The notes under the pieces are model-generated. The model was not told where the DNA came from and searched no databases. It was given only the letters and a program-made list of their open reading frames with translations. A DNA stretch of 64,000 bases, from positions 1 through 64,000 of the forward strand of contig JBBSUC010000001.1 of NCBI GenBank assembly GCA_038235275.1, given 5' to 3'. Below, one piece after another: positions 36,901 through 44,319 of the stretch. Made by a program: the position numbers and the translations under genes. Within the stretch, counting starts at the first letter, position 1, and each line of letters starts with the position of its first letter. Origin of the DNA: Persicitalea sp038235275. GTDB taxonomy: Bacteria > Bacteroidota > Bacteroidia > Cytophagales > Spirosomataceae.

Positions 36901-37087
36901 TGACGGTCTGCTCCACCGTGGAGGCGTCGGCTCCGGTATAAGTACCCGTAATCTGCACCGTCGGCGGCGTAATATCAGGATACTGGCTAATCGGCAGGCT
37001 TCTGATGGCCAGCGTCCCTACCAGCAAAATAACCAGCGAAATAACGATGGCCAGGATGGGGCGTTCAATGAATCTATTTGCAAACAT
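33935..37087 (-). CDS. RND efflux permease (AcrB/HAE1 type)
   Basis: 1050 residues, the standard length for HAE1 pumps. It opens MFANRFIERPILAIVISLVI, has two groups of membrane helices around two large periplasmic loops, and shows the proton-relay aspartates in GIVVDDAIVVVEAV. It exports drugs, detergents or dyes from the periplasm and inner leaflet, driven by protons. It is last of a three-gene unit (TolC-like, adaptor, pump, in transcription order). A repeat element fills most of the 132 nt before it. Confidence 0.96.
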   Translation of the reverse strand: MFANRFIERPILAIVISLVILLVGTLAIRSLPISQYPDITPPTVQITGTYTGADASTVEQTVTTPIETQVNGTPGMSYLSSTSTNDGRTSINAVFEVGTDVNIAALDLQNRVSVAAPQLPSEVTRLGLIVRKRNPSILMLVAMYSPEETHGVDFISNYANIYVKEALLRVKGVGDIFSRADDFSMRVWLQPDKMAQLGIASGEVISALQEQNLQVAVGSVGAPPQHDDQTFEYTVFTNSRLSSAEEFGDVIIRTRPSDGSLVYLKDVARVELGRFSYNNNSFVDGKRASYLLVYEAPGSNSLETAQGVYDKMDELKKSFPNDVDYMVPFEAVSVVKVSIEEVLMTLIEALLLVILVVFLFLQSWRATLIPLLAIPVSIVGTFIFFVPLGFTINTLTMFGFVLAIGIVVDDAIVVVEAVQHYMDEEGISAKEATKKAMKDISGPVIAIALILAAVFVPVGFIPGIVGRLYQQFAITIAISVVLSAFVALTLTPALCALLMKPMNLNKDSRGLNKFFYKFNTWFGRVTDRYSEGVKKSIRKAPLVIMGLICLYLATGFLFKTKPSGFIPLEDGGRLFLTYELPEAASTSRSIATLDTLMKILDNTPGILHYAGLGGLNVVTFASKSNSGTIFCQLEDWGDRKEDSLKVEGLAATLRKKVAGLKEANVVVITPPAIPGLGRTGGFSFVIEQQESNDDIKQFEKVIKDVTTAANERPEISGAFSFFTARTPGYQLEVDRAKVKQLGVSLSEVYSTLQTYLGSRYVNDFSIYGRNFRVVAQADTNYRKNIDALGKYYVRNQGGQMVPISALVTHKMVESAPLISHYNLFRSTELNGNPAPGYSSGEAIDALREVAAKVLPTGYGYEFTGLSLEEINAGSSTFYIFGLSILFVFLFLAALYESWSVPFAVLLAVPIGAFGAIVTLSLFKGLSNNIYAQIGLLTLIGLAAKNAILIVEFAKERVDQGESIRQATMEAVRLRLRPIVMTSLAFILGVLPLAFSSGAGAAARQTIGWTVLGGMVAATLLAIFVVPVLFSSIGKVAYGRKDLDEVGEGAA

Positions 37088-37095
37088 ATTTTTTG

Positions 37096-37213
37096 GGGTT
37101 AAGCGGGGCGCCCCGTGGCGGTCAAAAGGTTAAGGGCCTTCTGCAAAACTTTTAAGTTGATAAGCATTGTGGCATTATACCAATTAACCTTTTGACCTTT
37201 AACCGTTTAACCC
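37096..37213. repeat. Intergenic inverted-repeat element, copy B
   Basis: A perfect 13-bp inverted repeat gtcaaaaggttaa (37121-37133) / ttaaccttttgac (37184-37196). Outer arms ggggttaag and gtttaaccc and the palindrome CGGGGCGCCCCG (37104-37115) complete the element. Copy A at 8661-8766 has the same parts in the other efflux operon. It lies between adaptor and pump genes and could form a long hairpin in the mRNA. Confidence 0.65.
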
Positions 37214-37219
37214 TATAAA

Positions 37220-38320
37220 CTAACGTTTTACCTTACTACCGTTCTTCAACTTTTGTATTCCTTCTGTTACAATTTCAGCCCCTTCGTCCAGGCCTTCGCG
37301 GATAACGACCTGATCGCGGAGGGTGGTGCCGGTCTGGACTTTTTGCTGGAGGACGCTATCACCCTGGACGACGTACACGAAGTACTCGCCCATTTGCTCT
37401 ACTAACGCCTTCTTTGGAATGAGGAGCGAACTGCCGCTGCCGTCGGTTTTCACGCGTACGTTGACCGTCATGCCCGCTTTCAGCATTCCTTTGGGGTTGG
37501 GGAAAACCAGACGGGTTTTGATGGTTCCGGTTTGGGCATCCACGGCGCGGTCGAGAAGTTCGATTTTGCCGGCGAGTGGGTACCGGCTGCCGTCGGGCAT
37601 GGTGAGTTGGAAAGTCGAGTCGCGCGGATTTTTCTTTTGAGACAAAAGGTTAGTGAAGCGTACGATCTCCTTTTGATCCACCCCAAAATCCACCGCCATA
37701 GGGTCGTCGGTCGAGAGGGTGTTCAACAGTGTTTGATTGGTGGTTACCAACGCGCCTTGCTGCACCTGCGAAATGCCAATAGTCCCCGAAATGGGCGCGG
37801 AGACTGTGGTATATTTCAAACCTGAGCGCGATTGCTGAACCGTAGCCTGAGCAGCCTGCACCTGCAACTTAGTAGTTTCGAGGCGGGCCAGCGAATTGTC
37901 AAGCACCTGCTTGGCGATAGCTTCGTTTTTGTCCAGCTCCTGGTACCGCTCGGCGTCTTTTTGCGCCAGACGCTGATTGGCTTCCGCCACCCGGAGGTTG
38001 GCCGTGGCTTGATCCACCGATGCCTGAATCTGCTGCTGGTCGATCTGGTACAGCCGCTGTCCCTTGCGGATGTGCTGGCCGTCTTCGAAGTACATGCCCG
38101 TTACGTAGCCGCTGGCCATCGCCCGCACTTCCACTGTTTTCAAGGGCGTGGCCGTCGCCGGGTACTCGTCGTAAGCTACTGCTTCGCCACGGGTGACTTT
38201 GGTGGTAGCGATCGCTACTTCGGTGGGGGGCTTGGTTTTCTCTTCCTTGCCGCCGCAAGCGCAGAGAAAGGAGAGACAGACTACTGTGATTATTAATTTT
38301 TTACCCATGTGTTTCTTCAT
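37220..38320 (-). CDS. RND efflux periplasmic adaptor, lipoprotein (AcrA/MexA type)
   Basis: A 366-residue protein. The lipoprotein signal ends VCLSFLCACGG. It then has the lipoyl half (VEVRAMASGYVTGMYFEDGQ), a coiled-coil hairpin (about 100-170), the second lipoyl half (YTTVSAPISGTIGI) and beta-barrel/membrane-proximal domains. It is anchored in the inner membrane and links pump and channel. The order TolC-like (132 nt for the repeat spacer on the pump side, about 100 nt on the channel side), adaptor, pump is the usual Bacteroidota arrangement. Confidence 0.93.
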   Translation of the reverse strand: MKKHMGKKLIITVVCLSFLCACGGKEEKTKPPTEVAIATTKVTRGEAVAYDEYPATATPLKTVEVRAMASGYVTGMYFEDGQHIRKGQRLYQIDQQQIQASVDQATANLRVAEANQRLAQKDAERYQELDKNEAIAKQVLDNSLARLETTKLQVQAAQATVQQSRSGLKYTTVSAPISGTIGISQVQQGALVTTNQTLLNTLSTDDPMAVDFGVDQKEIVRFTNLLSQKKNPRDSTFQLTMPDGSRYPLAGKIELLDRAVDAQTGTIKTRLVFPNPKGMLKAGMTVNVRVKTDGSGSSLLIPKKALVEQMGEYFVYVVQGDSVLQQKVQTGTTLRDQVVIREGLDEGAEIVTEGIQKLKNGSKVKR

Positions 38321-38422
38321 CTATTGCCGGTGTTCTCACAGGGCTACACCCTGTGCTTTTGGATTTCACCCTTTCGGGGGACGCCGCGCGGGCCTTTTCG
38401 GAATAACTATCAACTACCGGTT

Positions 38423-39772
38423 TCAATTCCCAACCAATCCCAAAGCCCGCTCTACGTCGATTTTGCTACTGATCGTCTGGTACTGGGCATTGATAAAGTT
38501 AAACTCCGCCGTGCGCAGGTCTGTCTGTGAAATTAGGACCTCGAGGTACGTTTTCACGCCCGACTTATACTGTAGCTGAATGACATCGTACACCTCGCGG
38601 GCGAGTTGAACATTTTCCTGTAACGTCTGGTAATTGATCCAATCGCTCTTGTACTGCGCCAAAGCGCGCTGGAATTCGGTGTCGATGTCATTGCGCAGGC
38701 CCGTCACGTCCCAGTCGGAACGCTCGAACTGGAGTTCGGCGATGCGGATGTTTTGCAGGCGCTTGCCCCCCTGGAAAATGGGAAGCGCAAGCGTAAGACC
38801 AAACAGTGAATTGGGGAAGGACCGACTGTACAAATTCACAAAATCAGTATTCTGGTAATTCAGGTTATAGTTTAGAAAAAACGAAACCGTCGGTAGGAAA
38901 CTCCAGCGCGCGTAGTCGATTTCCGAATGTAGCAAATTGCGGCGCGTTTGCAGCCGCTGGTACTCGATGCGATTTTGGTAGCTGACGACCTGAGTGGTGT
39001 CCAGCAGCACATCGGCCGCCAGACGCGTACTGTCGTAGGTGATTTCCAATGGTTTATCTACCGGATAACTCATCTGATTTTTCAATACCGCCTCGCGGGC
39101 TATGGCTTGCTCGCGGGCCTGATTGAGTTGGGCGTTAGCGTTGTTGAGGGCAATCGTGGCGCGTTTGTAGTCGGTTTTGTCCACAATCCCCGCGTTAAAC
39201 TGGTTGGTCGCGTCTTTCAGGTTGCGGGCCAGTCGCTCGATTTGGGCTTTCAGGATGTCCTGTTGCTGGCGAGTGAGCAACAAATCGTAAAACGCCTTGC
39301 TGACCTCCACCGTGACGTTGATTTTCTGGTTGGTCGTGTTTTGCGCCGCCTGGTACAGCACATCGCGAGCCGTGCGGTTGGCCAGCAGTACGTCGCGGTT
39401 AAAAATCGTTTGGTTCACCGCAAACGCTGCCGTCGAAGAATTCGCCACACCCGTGCGAATCTCGCGGCGCGGGCCATTCGGATTGTTCAGGTCCGGGAAT
39501 AACAGCACGGGAAGTTTTAAGTAGTGCTGAATATTATAATTGAGACCAATCTGCGGGTACCAGTCGGCCAGGCGGCTTTTGATGGTGTGGTCCACAATCT
39601 GCTCGTCGAGCTGGGCTTGCCGGATATCCACCTGATGCGCCAGGCCGTACTGAATGCATTCTTCCAGCGTCGCGGAAGAATCCAATGAATCGGCAAGGTT
39701 TTTTTGGGCTTGGGCGGGAAGGAATGCAATTCCAAGCAAAAAAATACCGAAGGTTGAGACACGTATGCGCAT
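38423..39772 (-). CDS. TolC-family outer-membrane efflux channel
   Basis: A 449-residue protein with a signal peptide (MRIRVSTFGIFLLGIAFLPAQAQ), then ATLEECIQYGLAHQVDIRQA and two OEP repeats with long alpha-helices. It is first gene of the AcrAB-TolC-like operon. The 5' region toward the divergent esterase (about 285 nt) carries an AT-rich stretch that would hold both promoters. No TetR or AraC regulator is adjacent. Confidence 0.92.
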   Translation of the reverse strand: MRIRVSTFGIFLLGIAFLPAQAQKNLADSLDSSATLEECIQYGLAHQVDIRQAQLDEQIVDHTIKSRLADWYPQIGLNYNIQHYLKLPVLLFPDLNNPNGPRREIRTGVANSSTAAFAVNQTIFNRDVLLANRTARDVLYQAAQNTTNQKINVTVEVSKAFYDLLLTRQQQDILKAQIERLARNLKDATNQFNAGIVDKTDYKRATIALNNANAQLNQAREQAIAREAVLKNQMSYPVDKPLEITYDSTRLAADVLLDTTQVVSYQNRIEYQRLQTRRNLLHSEIDYARWSFLPTVSFFLNYNLNYQNTDFVNLYSRSFPNSLFGLTLALPIFQGGKRLQNIRIAELQFERSDWDVTGLRNDIDTEFQRALAQYKSDWINYQTLQENVQLAREVYDVIQLQYKSGVKTYLEVLISQTDLRTAEFNFINAQYQTISSKIDVERALGLVGN

Positions 39773-40004
39773 AGAGGGAGCAAAATCCTGGGACGCTGTT
39801 TTGTATCCTTGAAGCCAATTGTAATTTACTACTCATTAGTAAATTATAGTCGCAAATTCCGGAACAAGCGTTTATTGACAGATGTTGAAACACCGAAATT
39901 AGGCAATAGTTTCCCGATGCGGACAAAAAAACAGAAGCTTTAAATTTTGGCTCTGCTATATTTTTATTTAATATTAGTAAAATACCAATCAAAACCAGAA
40001 TTTT

Positions 40005-40061
40005 ATGGACTTCAATAACTTCGTCATCATTTATCTCCTTATCGTCGTTCAGGACGTATGA
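40005..40061 (+). CDS. 18-codon leader ORF overlapping the esterase start (tentative)
   Basis: ATG at 40005 gives MDFNNFVIIYLLIVVQDV and a stop that overlaps the next gene's ATG as ATGA. The overlap and hydrophobic composition suggest a translationally coupled leader peptide. At this length chance is possible, and there is no other support. Confidence 0.25.
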   Translation: MDFNNFVIIYLLIVVQDV

Positions 40062-42067
40062 ATAGAATATACCCCTTGTTATGCTTGCTTTCTATAGGGT
40101 TCAAGGTTTCCTACGCAAAAATATCGGTCTCTTTTCCCACAAAAAATATCGTCATCCAGCGGAATCAGAACGATCGGGGAACATTGATGGTGGGTGGGAC
40201 ATTTACGCTGCCCTACGATAAGCTGGAAGCTCGGCTGGTAGCACTGACTAAAAACGGGGAGAATGCCGGGGCTTGGATCTCTCTGACCATTCCCGATCGT
40301 CAAGGCATTTTCTTTGGTGCGCTCGACGCAAAAGGCGGCTGGTACAAGCTGGAAATTAGAGGTTTTTTAGCAGGTCAAGTTGCTGACTCCGCTTCGGTGC
40401 AGCCCTTGGGTATTGGAGAAGTTTTTCTCATTGCCGGGCATTCCAACGCGATGGGCCTACCGAACCTAGGCGCGAAAGACGCCGCAGAGCAGGTTGTTTC
40501 CTTCAACGCGATTAACAAGTCTTTGAATAGTGAAAACATCACCGTCGCTCCCGACGAGCCGATGCCTTCGCCGACTTTCGAGCCGTTGAAAGCCACCAAC
40601 CGCATTTTTCCCTCCGGCGAGTCGGCCTGGTATTGGAGTGAGTTGGGTTCACTGCTGGTGGCGCGGCTGGGCGTACCGGTACTGTTCGTAAATGCAGGCT
40701 GGGCAGCGGCCAACTCCGTTAACTGGCGGGAAGCCGCCAACGGGCAGAACACGCGCAACATTTACGTGGGCAAAGACTGGCCTAACCGCCAGCCTTACAG
40801 CAACCTCATCAACTCGCTTCGCTACTATCACTCGTGGCTCGGCCTGCGGTCGGTACTTTGGTTTCACGGCGAGAACGATGCAGTGCATCTGAAAATTTCC
40901 AGGGATGATTATTACCAAAATATCCGAAGTCTGATCGAGAAAACAAACGAAGATTTCGGGCGGGCAATCGCTTGGGTGGTCGCGATTTGTAGTGTCAGTT
41001 CCAACGCTCCCGACCCCTATTTACCTGTGATCGAGGCGCAAATCCAGTTGGCCGAAACGCCCGGTCTACGGATATGGCGTGGGCCCTACGCTGACACGAT
41101 TCAGGTGCCAAGACCTGCACACGGCCACTTTGAGAATGTCAAAGGTGGGACGCAGGGACTTACCCAAATGGCGCAAGCCTGGAACCGTAACCTTTCGGAT
41201 GATTTCTTCCGCCAGCCGCCTGCCTACACCGCTGGCAGCTTCCTGCTCACGGGCGTGGTGCCTCGCGCGGTGTCACCCGGACAATCCTTTCTGCTGCCTT
41301 ACTATGCTCAGCGCGTCAATACTTCGCAAATGGAGGTTCATTTGCTCGGCTCGAAAGGAGATTTCCTGGCCATAGTTGGCGCTGCCTCGCAAAGCCCTTT
41401 GCGGGTAACGCTGCCCACCGCGCTGGTGGAAGGCAACTACCGGCTGCGGGTTGTGGCGAAGAATCCTTCGCTGCCTGGCAGTGTCTCGGAGCTATTTCGG
41501 ATAGAAAATGGATTGCCAGGACCCCAGTTATTGAACACGATGCAGATTCAAACCGACGGCAACTTAGTGGAACTACACGCGCTTTTTGCCGCCCATCCCG
41601 AACTGGTGCAGGTCACCGTCGAGCGCAGTGAGGATCGGAAAAATTTTCAAGCTTTGGGCGATATCCCACTAACTTTCGTCAGGAATTCGTCTCGCCTGTA
41701 CAGCTTCACCGATACTCAGCCTCTTTCCCAAATCGCCTACTACCGTCTTCGGCTGCGCAACCAGGCAGGTCTGGTGCAATATTCTCCTTCGATTGCGCTA
41801 TTCCGGGGCGACAATCCGCCAGTCTTCACTGCTTTTCCAAATCCTGCGCCCTTGGGCGAACCTATTTACCTGCGCGTCGATCTTCCGCAGGCTTTTGAGT
41901 ACCAGCTTACCGATGCCCAGGGCAAAAAAATTCCCGCTGACCTTTTGGACAGCGGGATTATTGGATTACCAGTGCTGCGGATTTCACCCGCTGTGCCACC
42001 GGGTTTATATTTTTTACAAATAAAAACGGAGCAAAACTTCCAGGTGCAGCGTATTAGGCTTCGTTAA
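40058..42067 (+). CDS. SGNH/SASA-type carbohydrate esterase with T9SS sorting domain
   Basis: A 669-residue protein. The signal peptide (MNRIYPLLCLLSIGFKVSYA) is followed by a beta-domain (about 22-120) and an SGNH hydrolase domain. The nucleophile block is FLIAGHSNAMG (family GQSN), then WFHGEND and a late His in RPAHGHF. This matches the sialate-O-acetylesterase-like (SASA) group that removes O-acetyl groups from sugars. An Ig-like segment follows. The last 80 residues (FPNPAPLGEPIYLRV, PPGLYFLQI) form a type A T9SS sorting domain, so it is exported through the outer membrane and kept at or released from the surface. Confidence 0.85.
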   Translation: MNRIYPLLCLLSIGFKVSYAKISVSFPTKNIVIQRNQNDRGTLMVGGTFTLPYDKLEARLVALTKNGENAGAWISLTIPDRQGIFFGALDAKGGWYKLEIRGFLAGQVADSASVQPLGIGEVFLIAGHSNAMGLPNLGAKDAAEQVVSFNAINKSLNSENITVAPDEPMPSPTFEPLKATNRIFPSGESAWYWSELGSLLVARLGVPVLFVNAGWAAANSVNWREAANGQNTRNIYVGKDWPNRQPYSNLINSLRYYHSWLGLRSVLWFHGENDAVHLKISRDDYYQNIRSLIEKTNEDFGRAIAWVVAICSVSSNAPDPYLPVIEAQIQLAETPGLRIWRGPYADTIQVPRPAHGHFENVKGGTQGLTQMAQAWNRNLSDDFFRQPPAYTAGSFLLTGVVPRAVSPGQSFLLPYYAQRVNTSQMEVHLLGSKGDFLAIVGAASQSPLRVTLPTALVEGNYRLRVVAKNPSLPGSVSELFRIENGLPGPQLLNTMQIQTDGNLVELHALFAAHPELVQVTVERSEDRKNFQALGDIPLTFVRNSSRLYSFTDTQPLSQIAYYRLRLRNQAGLVQYSPSIALFRGDNPPVFTAFPNPAPLGEPIYLRVDLPQAFEYQLTDAQGKKIPADLLDSGIIGLPVLRISPAVPPGLYFLQIKTEQNFQVQRIRLR

Positions 42068-42114
42068 TAACGCTCATCTTAGACGGGAGAACGCATTGGT
42101 TCGCCTATCCGACC

Positions 42115-43008
42115 CTACACCTTTCCCATTACGACCATTTCTTCCATGGTGGGGCTGAGTTTGCCACCGTCATCTTCCAATGTGATGGCAAAGGCCACTG
42201 CGTTGGGCGAACTAGCCTTCATCTTTAGCAACTTGCCTCGGAAATCATCGTCGATCATGCCCATGTCCACGGGCTTGCCGTCTACAATTGTCCAGAGTTG
42301 GTACTGCTTGCCGGTGGGCGGGGCGGGCAGATTCTGCACGTCCAGCAACACTTCGTTGGTTTTCTGGTTCCAGAGGGCCGTCACTTCGCTGTCGGGAGCT
42401 TTTTCCAGACCCGGCATTTTTACGATTTTCACGTCCGGGTTGCGGTAGTTAGCCGCCAGGGCTTCGTTGTACTCGGCTTTTTGCTGTAGTGTGTTTGTCT
42501 GCTCATTCAGATTTTCTACCTGGGTGGCAAGTTTCTCATTTGCGCTGCGGGCAGCACCGTACTGGTAAGCCGCCCAAGCCCCAAATAGGGCAAATAAAAC
42601 GGAGGCGGCTACGCCCAGCGTTCCCCACATCGGTCGCGTGACGGGTTCATCCTGCCGGATCGGTGTCGGATCCCTACGAAGCGGCTTCACTTCTGATTCG
42701 TAGGCTTCTACATTGGGTTTACTAATTTCTTCGGTTGGGATTCCAGCTGTCGGAGCGTCTGCTTTCGCAGCGATCACCGACGTGCCAAATTCCATTTGGG
42801 CGAAAATTGTAGCTTTCACCCGGCCGGGTACTGAGACTCCGTTTTGCAGCGCATATTGTTCGAGCGCTTTTTCAATGTGCGTGAGTTCGGCCTTCAACTC
42901 GGGATAGACCTGAGTGAGGCATTCTACTTCCTGTTTTTCCTGCGGAGAGACTATACCCAGCGCGTACTCTTCCAGGATCCCTGAATCTATGTAGGCTGAG
43001 ATGTTCAT
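42115..43008 (-). CDS. Anti-sigma factor, RskA-type
   Basis: A 297-residue protein. The N-terminal zinc-free anti-sigma domain starts ISAYIDSGILEEYALGIVSP (sigma-binding, cytosolic). A linker, one membrane helix (about 128-150), a periplasmic coiled coil (NEKLATQVENLNEQTNTLQQ) and the RskA C-terminal domain (PPTGKQYQLWTIVDGKPVDMG) follow. It holds the ECF sigma factor inactive until an envelope signal triggers release. Its start codon overlaps the sigma stop by 4 nt, a standard co-translated pair. Confidence 0.92.
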   Translation of the reverse strand: MNISAYIDSGILEEYALGIVSPQEKQEVECLTQVYPELKAELTHIEKALEQYALQNGVSVPGRVKATIFAQMEFGTSVIAAKADAPTAGIPTEEISKPNVEAYESEVKPLRRDPTPIRQDEPVTRPMWGTLGVAASVLFALFGAWAAYQYGAARSANEKLATQVENLNEQTNTLQQKAEYNEALAANYRNPDVKIVKMPGLEKAPDSEVTALWNQKTNEVLLDVQNLPAPPTGKQYQLWTIVDGKPVDMGMIDDDFRGKLLKMKASSPNAVAFAITLEDDGGKLSPTMEEMVVMGKV

Positions 43009-43550
43009 ATTTTGAAATAAATTTTAAGATCCTTCAACGCGGTTCTGATGCGTGATTTGACCGTGCCCAAAGGTACGTCGAGTTCTTTCGAGGCTTCTTC
43101 CTGGGTGTAGCCCTGGAAGTAAACCAAGTCCAATAAAATTTTCCTTTCGGGCCGTAAGGTGTCCACCAATGCTTTCAAATCCAGCGTCGAGGGGGAGGGT
43201 TGATACGTGGCGTTCTGATCGGTGCGGTCGAGATTCTCCGAAATATCATCCATGCCGGGCTTGCGCTTTTCTGACCGGACGGCGTCGATCGCACTGTTGC
43301 GCGCGATGTTGAGCATCCAGGTAAAAAGCCGCCCCTTGTCAGGATCATACGACGAGATATTCTTCCATATCTTCAGAAAGGCGTCTTGCATGACGTCTTC
43401 CGCTTTCTCGTTGTCTCGCAAGACTTTGGTAATCACGCTAAACAAAGCGCCGGAATAATGTTCGTACAAATGTTCGAACGCGGCCCGGTCATTCTGTTTC
43501 AGCGCATTCACCAACTCTTCTTCCGAGTAGTTTGGTTTTTGGGTCGCCAA
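43005..43550 (-). CDS. ECF-family RNA polymerase sigma factor
   Basis: A 181-residue protein. Region 2 has EKAEDVMQDAFLKIWKN and GRLFTWMLNIARNSAIDAVR. Region 4 has LDLVYFQGYTQEEASKELDVPLGTVKSRIRTAL. It is similar to SigK-type sigma factors paired with RskA anti-sigmas. It probably drives an envelope or oxidative stress regulon and its own operon. It is read away from the surface-protein/RiPP locus; whether it controls that locus cannot be seen. Confidence 0.95.
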   Translation of the reverse strand: MATQKPNYSEEELVNALKQNDRAAFEHLYEHYSGALFSVITKVLRDNEKAEDVMQDAFLKIWKNISSYDPDKGRLFTWMLNIARNSAIDAVRSEKRKPGMDDISENLDRTDQNATYQPSPSTLDLKALVDTLRPERKILLDLVYFQGYTQEEASKELDVPLGTVKSRIRTALKDLKIYFKI

Positions 43551-44138
43551 GGGTTATAAACGTTTTTTTAAGGAGGGGGCAATCTAGTCATTTTTACGAA
43601 AAAAATAATTCTTTCGATGGCATTTTAGCTCGTGGAAAAAGAAAACGCAGGCCTGCTAACTTCCATTTCCCGACTAGATGTGCCGTGAATTGCCTTTCGC
43701 ATAAGACAAGTGACGGACGAGGCGCAGAGGACGAGGGCACCGCTCAAACTTCTGTTCCGGGTTCATATACGTAGCTAACGTGACTATAGATTTGACTGGG
43801 GGCCAATAAGCGTGAAAGAGGGTCTGGAGAAAAGGAACTTGCTCAAAAGTTTTCCAAAATTTGCCCGGAAACATACCTTACCGTCAGTACCAGGAGAAAA
43901 AGCATTGATAATTTCTGGCCCTTAACGGTTTCAACCAAATTTTGGATTAACATCTAAATTTAAGTACTTGATTGATAAAAAATTGGAAATCCTCAATGAA
44001 TAACATCGTTATTTTTTTCCGTTTACTGTTCACACCAGCACAGCATTTTCAAGTAGTTTCCAGGTAAACTTCAAATACTTCATCCAGAATTTAGATTCAC
44101 TTTTGTTTACATTTAACAAAAAAATAATTTTGAAAAAG
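43551..44138. other. Long intergenic spacer without recognisable gene
   Basis: It separates the divergent sigma factor and the TSP3-repeat gene. Short open frames here have no signal, motif or family resemblance and were rejected. The right-hand part (from about 43960) becomes strongly AT-rich and leads into a promoter-like motif. Confidence 0.6.
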
Positions 44139-44169
44139 TTTGTTTAGTTAATTAGAATGTCAATATTTG
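44139..44169 (+). promoter_or_regulatory. Bacteroidota-type promoter for the TSP3/RiPP unit
   Basis: TTTG at 44139-44142, a 19-nt spacer, then AATATTTG at 44162-44169. This differs at one position from the Bacteroidota sigma-ABfr consensus TTTG-(about 19)-TAnnTTTG. Transcription would start about 44176, leaving a 5' leader of about 145 nt. In the duplicate copy (about 49270) the -7 box has become AATATTTA, losing the final G. Confidence 0.45.
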
Positions 44170-44177
44170 TGACCGTT

Positions 44178-44208
44178 AATCAGGAAGGATACTTAATCTT
44201 GCCTGATT
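44178..44208 (+). promoter_or_regulatory. Stem-loop at the predicted mRNA 5' end
   Basis: AATCAGGaAGGAT pairs with ATCTTGCCTGATT (13 bp with one mismatch and one G-U, 5-nt loop). It lies just at the predicted transcript start. The duplicated leader has a sequence-unrelated but equally placed hairpin, aaagatgc/gcatcttt (49293-49317). The structure is kept while the sequence differs, so a role in mRNA stability or control is possible. Confidence 0.4.
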
Positions 44209-44319
44209 TCCGAAGACACACACTATAATGAATTAGGCACACACGTTGTTGAAAAAATAATCGATTTTAGAGCATCTAACATCCCTTATTCTGTATCAAC
44301 CTTTTACGTCTCAATCATT

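Noticed and set aside
43532..43874. Two short frames in the spacer before the TSP3 gene
   Set aside because: Low-complexity or Arg-rich translations with no signal, motif or neighbour logic.
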